This document shows, piece after piece, positions 1 through 5,385 of a DNA stretch of 8,135 bases (position 1 is the first letter of the stretch; every line of letters begins with the position of its first letter). Source of the stretch: Bacteroidota bacterium (GTDB lineage Bacteria > Bacteroidota > Bacteroidia > UKL13-3). A program made the position numbers and the translations under genes. The notes below the pieces were generated by a model. It was not told the origin of the DNA. It made no database searches and saw nothing but the letters and a program-made list of their open reading frames with translations. The stretch spans positions 1 to 8,135 of the forward strand of contig RDYC01000333.1 in the NCBI GenBank assembly GCA_004293295.1, in the 5' to 3' direction.

Positions 1-20
1 ATCATATACAGTAAATCATT

Positions 21-42
21 CAACCCATAAATTTATGGGTTG
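21..42. repeat. Perfect 22-bp palindrome
   Basis: The left arm CAACCCATAAA is followed directly by its exact reverse complement, with no spacer and no mismatch. It lies 38 bases before the chosen start codon of the adhesin-like gene. No T-run follows, so a classical rho-independent terminator is not the best reading. It could be an operator, an RNA hairpin in a leader, the end of an upstream gene's transcript, or one copy of a dispersed palindromic repeat. The palindrome itself is directly seen; its role is unknown. Confidence 0.85.
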
Positions 43-79
43 GAAGCTACTTTTACTAGACACTAATAAAAATAACCAG

Positions 80-1924
80 ATGAATTACAAAAAAATCTTT
101 TCCGGTATCACGGTTGCTATCGGAATGCTAATGGCTTCGGAAGCCCAAGACTGGAATGGTGGAGGTTCTACAACTAACGATTTATGGCGAGAAGGAAACG
201 TAGGAATTGGATTAGGCACAAATCCAATATTTAAACTTGAGCTAGATAGGGGAGATATGAATATCCTTGGTGGTTATGGTATTCGGTTTGATGGTACCTA
301 TGGCATACGTTTGGCACCATCTTCCACTACTGATTTTATATTAGGCAATGGAGGAAACTTTGGAATAGGTATCACACCTACTTATAAATTGGATGTTAAT
401 GGTGATATTAATTTCCCAATTTCTAACGGGCTTTACATTGGTGGTGTAAAAATGTTCGCAACAAATACCGGTCAAACCTCCTTATATCTTGGAAAGGATG
501 CGGGAATGTCTGTTACCACAGGTAGCCAAAATAGCTTTATTGGTTCAAGGGCTGGAGAACTAACCACTACAGGTAGTGGCAACGCAGCTTTGGGCTATGG
601 AGCTTTACAAAACAATTCAGCTGGGGTTGGCAATACTGCGGTTGGTTGGGGGGCAGGCGGAAGTTTGACCACAGGAGACCATAATGTTGCATTGGGTTAT
701 AGTGTCGCAGTTGGACTTATGAGTGGTTCAAGAAATGTTTACATTGGGGCATTAAGTAATAGTTCATTGGGTATTATTAATTATAATGATAATACATGTG
801 TGGGTTATAATACAGTATCTGCTGGCGATGAAAATGTATTTTTGGGTGCTAATGTAACTGGATGGGGTAGTAAAAATACTTTAATTGGAACAGATGCAAC
901 TGCTAACGGTTTAGAAAATGCATTGCTTGGAGCAAACACGCTAGCGGGTGGTTCTTTTAATACGGTTTTAGGTAGATCAGCATTCACTACTGCGACAGAT
1001 TATAGTACCGCTATTGGATATGGAGCTGAAGTTGCAGCAAATAACACGATGGCTTTAGGGGGTGTATTCGGAAGTGGTTATGATGTAACGGTTGTAATTG
1101 GTACTAATTTTCCTTTAGGTTTAGGAGGAACAGCTATAGGAACTTCAGTTGGTTTTGCACCATTGCAAGTAAATGGAGATATCTTGTCTGTGGGAGCATT
1201 ATGGCATAATTCGGATAAACGATTTAAAAAGAATATTAATGATATTGCTGATGCAAGATCAATACTAAAAAAACTTCATCCTGTAAGTTATGAATACCGT
1301 GACGATATTTATTTTAAGCAGCCTGAAGGAAGTAACTCAAAACCAGTTCGTATGAATTTTGCCAAAGGTAATCAAATTGGTTTTTTAGCCCAAGAGCTTG
1401 AAGAGGTAATGCCTTATGCCGTTGCAAACAGAACAGATGGATTTAAAGCGGTTAACTATAATCATTTTTTCGGGTTATTGGTTCAAGGTTATCAAGAACA
1501 AGATAAAGCCATTGAAGAAGACAAGAAAAAAATAGCTGACTTGGAAACAAGCCTTGCTGAAATGAAAGAACAAAACAAACTTTTAGTAGATGCCATTGCA
1601 GAAATAAAGGCCAAGCTAAACATAACAGATTTAAATACTGGTGGTGATAAAATGCCTACCAATAAAGCATACCTTGAACAAAACTCACCAAATCCTTTTA
1701 GTGAAAACACCGTGATTAAATATTTTATCCCTGAAACCGTAACCAATGCTAAAATAATAATCCGTTCTGAGCAAGCTATTGAAGTACTTAGCTTTTCTTT
1801 AAATCATAAAGGATACGGCAATATCATTATATCTGCTAACACACTAACCACCGGTAGCTATACCTGTGAACTCTATGTTGAAAACAGATTGGTAGATACC
1901 AAAAAGATGTTGTTAGTTAAATAA
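80..1924 (+). CDS. Secreted adhesin-like protein with peptidase S74 chaperone domain and T9SS type A sorting domain
   Basis: This 614-residue protein is predicted to be exported by Sec and then the type IX system to the cell surface or medium. Start 80 is preferred to the in-frame ATG at 35 because it puts a proper signal peptide first (MNYKKIF, then a hydrophobic core, cleavage likely after SEA-22), and the ATG at 35 falls inside a palindrome. Residues about 130-328 carry degenerate repeats such as GNTAVGWGAG, NVALGYS and NTLIGTDA, resembling the beta-roll head of YadA-type trimeric adhesins. Residues about 375-490 form a peptidase S74 domain with the SDKRFKKNI motif (S378 and K383 fit the family's catalytic Ser/Lys pair) and GFLAQELEEVMP. 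A heptad-like coiled coil follows (about 475-520). Residues about 530-614 are a T9SS type A sorting domain (LEQNSPNPF, ending KKMLLVK). The S74 family trimerises and often releases itself by autoproteolysis. Ligand and host role are unknown; it could equally be called a tail-fibre-like protein, but no phage genes surround it. Confidence 0.9.
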   Translation: MNYKKIFSGITVAIGMLMASEAQDWNGGGSTTNDLWREGNVGIGLGTNPIFKLELDRGDMNILGGYGIRFDGTYGIRLAPSSTTDFILGNGGNFGIGITPTYKLDVNGDINFPISNGLYIGGVKMFATNTGQTSLYLGKDAGMSVTTGSQNSFIGSRAGELTTTGSGNAALGYGALQNNSAGVGNTAVGWGAGGSLTTGDHNVALGYSVAVGLMSGSRNVYIGALSNSSLGIINYNDNTCVGYNTVSAGDENVFLGANVTGWGSKNTLIGTDATANGLENALLGANTLAGGSFNTVLGRSAFTTATDYSTAIGYGAEVAANNTMALGGVFGSGYDVTVVIGTNFPLGLGGTAIGTSVGFAPLQVNGDILSVGALWHNSDKRFKKNINDIADARSILKKLHPVSYEYRDDIYFKQPEGSNSKPVRMNFAKGNQIGFLAQELEEVMPYAVANRTDGFKAVNYNHFFGLLVQGYQEQDKAIEEDKKKIADLETSLAEMKEQNKLLVDAIAEIKAKLNITDLNTGGDKMPTNKAYLEQNSPNPFSENTVIKYFIPETVTNAKIIIRSEQAIEVLSFSLNHKGYGNIIISANTLTTGSYTCELYVENRLVDTKKMLLVK

Positions 1925-1948
1925 CAGTTGATAATTTACGTTAATGCT

Positions 1949-1982
1949 AAAATGGCTGCGGTATTTTACCGTGGCCATTTTT
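1949..1982 (+). terminator. Intrinsic terminator after the S74/T9SS gene
   Basis: The outer stem AAAATGGC (1949-1956) pairs perfectly with GCCATTTT (1974-1981). After a TG/TG internal mismatch, an inner stem CGGTA/TACCG closes on a TTT loop. The distal arm runs into five Ts (1978-1982). The hairpin begins 24 bases after the stop codon and separates the adhesin-like gene from the peptidase gene downstream. Confidence 0.8.
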
Positions 1983-2035
1983 AGTTAGTTCTTTGTAATA
2001 TTTAAAAATTAACCATCTTGCAGGTAATTTACATC

Positions 2036-3148
2036 ATGATAGAAATTACCTGTTACATATTGCTGTTTGTATATGCATTAATCAGGTACCATGTTAACCT
2101 TGAAAATGCTCATGCCCGACCAGTTGAAGACAACGTTTTTATGCAGTATGACGAGGCTATTAAACAGCACCTTACATATTACAATCATTTATCCGAAATA
2201 GGGAAACACCGCTTTGTTAATCGTTGTGTAATCATTAAACAATCACTTCAGTTTCGTGGAAGGGAAGGTTTTACCATTACTGATGAAGTGAGGATATTGT
2301 TGAGCGCTAGCTTAACACAACTAACGTATGGATTCCAACGTGCTGATTTACCTTTTATGAAAGGGGTGATTGTTTTTCCGGAAGTGTTTTATAGCAGGAT
2401 GGCTGATAGCTGGGTAAAGGGCCTTGCTATGGGCAATGGAACGGTTTTTATCAGTTGGGCTGATTTTATTAAAGGGTACGAAAATAACGCGGATACCTAT
2501 AATCTTGGCCTGCATGAATTTGCACATATGTTGAACATGCAGGCTAACGAATCATTTTATGCAGATAAAAGAATTAGCGAGTATTATCAAAGTTGGCGAG
2601 AGGTGTCGCATCCATCATTTTTAAAATTGCGCAATCAAGAGGAAGATTTTTTTAGGGCATATGGTGGTACAAACACCTCGGAGTTCTTTTCAGTGTGTGT
2701 GGAGCATTTTTTTGAAGTACCTCAAGATTTTGAAAAAGAACTTCCCGAGTTGTTTTATCATTTGTGTTATTTGTTAAAGCAAAACCCATTAAACATAACA
2801 GGCGACTACCAATTAACTACTGCAACCATTGCCCAAGTAAATGATAAAATTGAACCTGATTTGCCTGTTTTTCAAATTTTTAAAACAAATTTTGAGTACC
2901 GGTTGTGGCATGTTCTTTCAGTACTGGCTTATGTGTTGTTTTTTGGTGAATGCCTCTATTTTTTAACGGCTAAAACAGAAACGCAATTGATGACCATTCG
3001 CTTCGTGTTTCTTACTGCTATTATTTTTATGGCAATACGATGGCACCATTACAGCACATTAAAATCAGTTGCCCAATATAATTACCTTAAACACCTATTT
3101 TTCGAGTTGATTCCAATTGCTTTGTTCATGTTGTTGTGTCTGGCCTAA
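2036..3148 (+). CDS. MtfA-like (peptidase M90) zinc metallopeptidase with C-terminal membrane helices
   Basis: Predicted 370-residue membrane-anchored zinc peptidase. The zinc motif HEFAH is at residues 160-164, with E161 as the expected catalytic base. E216 in the segment SEFFSVCVEHFF fits the third zinc ligand, because E. coli MtfA has the similar AECFAVLSEYFF block. The preceding WADFIKG and following FFEVP segments are also typical of the family. E. coli MtfA is about 265 residues and soluble; here there is an N-terminal membrane segment (about 3-19) and an extra tail with three hydrophobic segments (about 290-311, 320-336, 352-370). ATG 2036 was chosen over the in-frame TTG at 2018 because it starts directly at the membrane segment. 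MtfA binds the glucose repressor Mlc in enterobacteria, but no Mlc or PTS gene is present here, so the substrate is unknown. The 3' end overlaps the convergent SRPBCC gene by 54 bp. Confidence 0.87.
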   Translation: MIEITCYILLFVYALIRYHVNLENAHARPVEDNVFMQYDEAIKQHLTYYNHLSEIGKHRFVNRCVIIKQSLQFRGREGFTITDEVRILLSASLTQLTYGFQRADLPFMKGVIVFPEVFYSRMADSWVKGLAMGNGTVFISWADFIKGYENNADTYNLGLHEFAHMLNMQANESFYADKRISEYYQSWREVSHPSFLKLRNQEEDFFRAYGGTNTSEFFSVCVEHFFEVPQDFEKELPELFYHLCYLLKQNPLNITGDYQLTTATIAQVNDKIEPDLPVFQIFKTNFEYRLWHVLSVLAYVLFFGECLYFLTAKTETQLMTIRFVFLTAIIFMAIRWHHYSTLKSVAQYNYLKHLFFELIPIALFMLLCLA

Positions 3149-3619
3149 GGGTTGTTCAACACGTATTTTTAGTTTTTCATTCATATCTTCAAAACCGGGT
3201 TTGGTTTTGTTTTGCAACATGTTATTAAATAATGGCAGTAATAATCCATTAAAATATTCTCCTTGAATAAAGGTGGTGGTTCCGTTTTCATTATCAATCA
3301 GTTTAAAGTAATGCTCCCCATCAAACAGCCCCTTAAATAAAAACTTCCCTTTCCAACGTAGTTCGCGGTTAATGTTATAGGCCAATACCACGGGTTTAAA
3401 TTTCATACCCGGTAAATCCACTTCAATCTTTTGGCCAACCTTTGGTATACCTTTAAACGATTTTACAAATGGATTCCACAAAGGGTACTCATTAAAGTTG
3501 CTGAACACGGCCCAAACCTGTTCGGGTGAGGCGTTAATAACAATACTGGTTTCAATGTTTTTGGCACTTGGATTTGCGCTTAATGCTACCAAGGTAGCTG
3601 CTGTAATTGTTGTTTTCAT
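3095..3619 (-). CDS. SRPBCC-domain (polyketide cyclase/START-like) protein
   Basis: The 174-residue product has the N-terminal SRPBCC signature NIETSIVINASPEQVWAVF (residues 21-39), then YPLWNPFVKSF, a VGQKIEVDLPG strand and a closing helix (about 137-155, KTKPGFEDMNEKLK). This helix-grip fold binds hydrophobic ligands in a deep pocket; no specific ligand can be assigned. The start at 3619 (MKTTITAATLVALSA) is chosen over the ATG eight codons upstream. The first 19 residues are weakly hydrophobic and could be a short signal peptide, which would put the protein in the periplasm; this is uncertain. The last 18 codons overlap the convergent peptidase gene and encode a polar tail outside the domain. 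It lies 84 bases downstream of the Crp/Fnr-type gene on the same strand, with an FNR-type box between them, so it is the likely target of that regulator. Confidence 0.85.
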   Translation of the reverse strand: MKTTITAATLVALSANPSAKNIETSIVINASPEQVWAVFSNFNEYPLWNPFVKSFKGIPKVGQKIEVDLPGMKFKPVVLAYNINRELRWKGKFLFKGLFDGEHYFKLIDNENGTTTFIQGEYFNGLLLPLFNNMLQNKTKPGFEDMNEKLKIRVEQPLGQTQQHEQSNWNQLEK

Positions 3620-3640
3620 GTTGTTGTTTATTTGATGGTA

Positions 3641-3648
3641 CAAAGTTG
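3641..3648 (-). promoter_or_regulatory. Candidate -7 element of the SRPBCC gene
   Basis: Read on the minus strand, the octamer CAACTTTG matches the Bacteroidota -7 consensus TAnnTTTG except at the first base. It would place the transcription start near 3636-3637, giving a leader of about 17 bases. No TTTG -33 element is found at the usual 19-21 base spacing, which fits a promoter needing an activator. The match is short, so chance is possible. Confidence 0.4.
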
Positions 3649-3669
3649 CAACAACACCAAACAGGTGCT

Positions 3670-3685
3670 CTTGATATAAATCAAG
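3670..3685. promoter_or_regulatory. FNR-type operator TTGAT-N4-ATCAA
   Basis: The 16-base inverted repeat CTTGAT-ATAA-ATCAAG contains an exact match to the enterobacterial FNR consensus TTGATnnnnATCAA, extended by one more symmetric C/G pair. It lies between the stop of the Crp/Fnr-family gene (3704) and the start of the SRPBCC gene (3619). Its centre (3677.5) is about 41 bases upstream of the transcription start inferred from the -7-like element, the classical position for activation by this family. The sequence match is directly seen; the function is inferred. Confidence 0.65.
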
Positions 3686-3703
3686 AAAACCAATTTGCTA
3701 AAA

Positions 3704-4270
3704 TTACAAGTGCTTAGAACGAATGCGGCTAAATGTTTCCGGTGTCATACCCAGCATGGAAGCGATGTATTGCAAGGGTACTTGATTAAACAATTCTTTG
3801 TTTTGTTGAAACAACAGTTGGTAACGTTCTTCTGCATTCATCGAGAGGTGAGAGAAAATGCGGTCTTCTAAAATCATAAAACATTTTGCCAGAAAAAGTT
3901 TTTCTAACTCCGGCCATTTGCTTACCAATGTGCCAATGTTGCGGTAATCATCTTTATATATGGTAAACAACTCCCCATCAGTTAATGCCTGAATAGAAAA
4001 ACGTGCAGGCTGATTAAATATCAAACCACCCAATTCTGTAATAAAATAGCCCGGACTTGATATCCATTGGGTAATTTCTTTATCGCCTTTTAAGGCGTAA
4101 ATCCTAAACAAGCCACTTTTTACAAAACTTAACTTATCACAATATTGGTCGGCCTTTAAAAAATAATCACCTTTACTTACGTGAATCGGCTTAAACAAAG
4201 CACTTATTTTATGAAGGTCTTCATGGCCAATGCCAAAATAATGTTGGATATACTGCTCCAGTTCTGCCAT
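3704..4270 (-). CDS. Crp/Fnr-family transcriptional regulator
   Basis: The 188-residue protein has a cyclic-nucleotide-binding-type beta-roll (about 20-110: FKPIHVSKGDYFLKADQ, FVKSGLFRIY, EITQWISSPGYF), a long dimerisation helix (about 118-142) and a short C-terminal helix-turn-helix (VPLQYIASMLGMTPETFSRIR, 164-184). The putative recognition helix carries E178-T-F-S181-R182, the E-x-x-S-R pattern that FNR uses to read TTGAT half-sites. It has only two cysteines (C44, C130), so an FNR-type iron-sulphur cluster is not expected, and the canonical cAMP-contacting Arg-Ser pair of CRP is not obvious, so the signal is unknown. ATG 4270 (MAELEQYIQHYF) is preferred to the upstream in-frame ATG at 4333 because the extra 21 residues do not belong to the fold. 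It is divergent from the deacetylase gene and upstream of the SRPBCC gene on the same strand. Confidence 0.9.
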   Translation of the reverse strand: MAELEQYIQHYFGIGHEDLHKISALFKPIHVSKGDYFLKADQYCDKLSFVKSGLFRIYALKGDKEITQWISSPGYFITELGGLIFNQPARFSIQALTDGELFTIYKDDYRNIGTLVSKWPELEKLFLAKCFMILEDRIFSHLSMNAEERYQLLFQQNKELFNQVPLQYIASMLGMTPETFSRIRSKHL

Positions 4271-4351
4271 ATTCAATAATAGGAATTTTAGACCAATTGA
4301 GAGAGAATTTACTTTGTGTATAAAAAAATGCATTCACCACTTTTAAGCAAA

Positions 4352-4369
4352 AATATTTGCAGATATTTG
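4352..4369 (+). promoter_or_regulatory. Candidate -7 elements before the deacetylase gene
   Basis: Two octamers, AATATTTG (4352-4359) and GATATTTG (4362-4369), each match TAnnTTTG at all but the first position, ten bases apart. The upstream copy would give a leader of about 14 bases before the ATG at 4378. The 107-base gap shared with the divergent regulator gene must hold both promoters, but no convincing -33 element is seen. Confidence 0.3.
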
Positions 4370-4377
4370 TAAGGCGC

Positions 4378-5319
4378 ATGAAAAAAATTATTGGTATTTT
4401 ATTAATCAGCATTCCTTTGTTGGCCAAAAACACCACTATAGGGTTGGCTAAAAATGAAGCAAATACACAGCCTACTATCAGTTTTACTTTTGATGACGGA
4501 AAAACAAGTGCTTTGGGTGGATACCCCTTAAATGTATGGCATGGTCGCATATTAAGTGCGTTAGAAAAACATGGAATAAAAGCCATTATGTTTGTTGCCG
4601 GACACAATAAAAAAACAATAAATGGCAAATACGTACTAAGTACATGGAATGATGCAGGACATTGGTTAGCCAACCATACCTTAAACCATCCCAATTTTAA
4701 TCAGAACGAGGTAACTTTAGAAACTTATAAGAAGGAGTTATTGCTCAATGATTCCATCATTAGGCGATACAGCAATTACCTGCGTTATTTCCGTTTTCCA
4801 TATTTAAAAGAGGGCAATACGCCCGAAAAGGTTTATGGATTTAGGACTTTTATGAAGGACCTAAATTATAAAAATGGGCATGTAAGCATTGATTGTTCTG
4901 ATTGGTACATTGACTCCAGGTTAAGAAGTAAGCTAGAAGCAGACCCGCAAACCAATCTTGAAGGATTCAGAAATTTTTACTTACAACACATTTACGAAAA
5001 GGCGGTGTTTTACGATTCTTTATCATTTGCGCTAACCGGTAGGCATGTGCAACACTCTTTATTGCTTCACCACAACCTTGCAGCAGGCCTTTTTTTGGAT
5101 GATTTAATCACTTATTTTAAAAGCAAAGGTTGGAAGATAATGGATGCGGATCAAGTGTACAAGGATCCTTTTTATCAACTCACTACCAATGTTATTCCGG
5201 CCGGAGAAAGCCATACTTGGTCACTGGCCAAACAGTCAGGTAAGTTTGAAAATAAATTAAGGTATCCGGCAGAAGGCGATCAGTATGAAAAAGAGAAAAT
5301 GGACGCACTGGGGCTTTAA
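4378..5319 (+). CDS. Secreted NodB-type polysaccharide deacetylase (carbohydrate esterase 4-like)
   Basis: The 313-residue protein should remove acetyl (or similar acyl) groups from an extracytoplasmic glycan such as peptidoglycan, chitin-type or exopolysaccharide. All five NodB motifs are visible: TFDD with D39 (catalytic base) and D40 (metal), H100-x3-H104 (metal), RFPY with R139, a DCSDW segment (D175-W176), and LLLHHN (H231 or H232, catalytic acid). An N-terminal MKKIIGILLISIPLLA segment is a signal peptide; the ATG at 4378 starts exactly there, whereas the in-frame TTG at 4357 adds seven residues with no benefit. The polar tail after about 265 is outside the catalytic fold. The substrate cannot be named. 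The neighbour on the left is divergent, and the cytochrome gene begins 66 bases downstream with its own candidate promoter. Confidence 0.92.
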   Translation: MKKIIGILLISIPLLAKNTTIGLAKNEANTQPTISFTFDDGKTSALGGYPLNVWHGRILSALEKHGIKAIMFVAGHNKKTINGKYVLSTWNDAGHWLANHTLNHPNFNQNEVTLETYKKELLLNDSIIRRYSNYLRYFRFPYLKEGNTPEKVYGFRTFMKDLNYKNGHVSIDCSDWYIDSRLRSKLEADPQTNLEGFRNFYLQHIYEKAVFYDSLSFALTGRHVQHSLLLHHNLAAGLFLDDLITYFKSKGWKIMDADQVYKDPFYQLTTNVIPAGESHTWSLAKQSGKFENKLRYPAEGDQYEKEKMDALGL

Positions 5320-5332
5320 TCTCGCCACCAGA

Positions 5333-5344
5333 TTGATACATCAA
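5333..5344. promoter_or_regulatory. Short inverted repeat TTGAT-AC-ATCAA upstream of the cytochrome gene
   Basis: The same TTGAT/ATCAA half-sites as in the FNR-type box occur here, but with a two-base instead of a four-base spacer. The centre lies about 40 bases before the start of transcription inferred from the CATATTTG element. The wrong spacing makes binding by the same dimer doubtful; it may be chance. Confidence 0.25.
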
Positions 5345-5366
5345 AAAACTTTAGCATAAATTTTTG

Positions 5367-5374
5367 CATATTTG
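5367..5374 (+). promoter_or_regulatory. Candidate -7 element of the multiheme cytochrome gene
   Basis: CATATTTG matches TAnnTTTG except at the first base and lies 11 bases before the GTG start, implying a leader of only about seven bases. No TTTG element is found 19-21 bases upstream. Confidence 0.3.
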
Positions 5375-5385
5375 CTTTCATTTCC

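Noticed and set aside
35..79. Upstream ATG at 35 as the start of the adhesin-like gene
   Set aside because: It lies inside the palindrome, and the 15 extra residues would bury a good signal peptide that begins at 80.
80..1924. Prophage tail fibre
   Set aside because: The S74 domain occurs in phage tail spikes, but the signal peptide and T9SS sorting domain and the absence of neighbouring phage genes point to a bacterial secreted protein.
3130..3175. Bidirectional terminator between the peptidase and SRPBCC genes
   Set aside because: Only a tiny TTGTTCAA-type inverted repeat is seen, too weak and inside coding sequence.
3704..4270. True oxygen-sensing FNR
   Set aside because: Only two cysteines are present and the N-terminal cysteine cluster of FNR is missing, despite the FNR-like recognition helix.
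4221..4694. 157-codon minus-strand open frame across the regulator/deacetylase gap
   Set aside because: It overlaps two strongly supported genes in other frames, shows no recognisable domain, and is explained by low stop density opposite real coding sequence.
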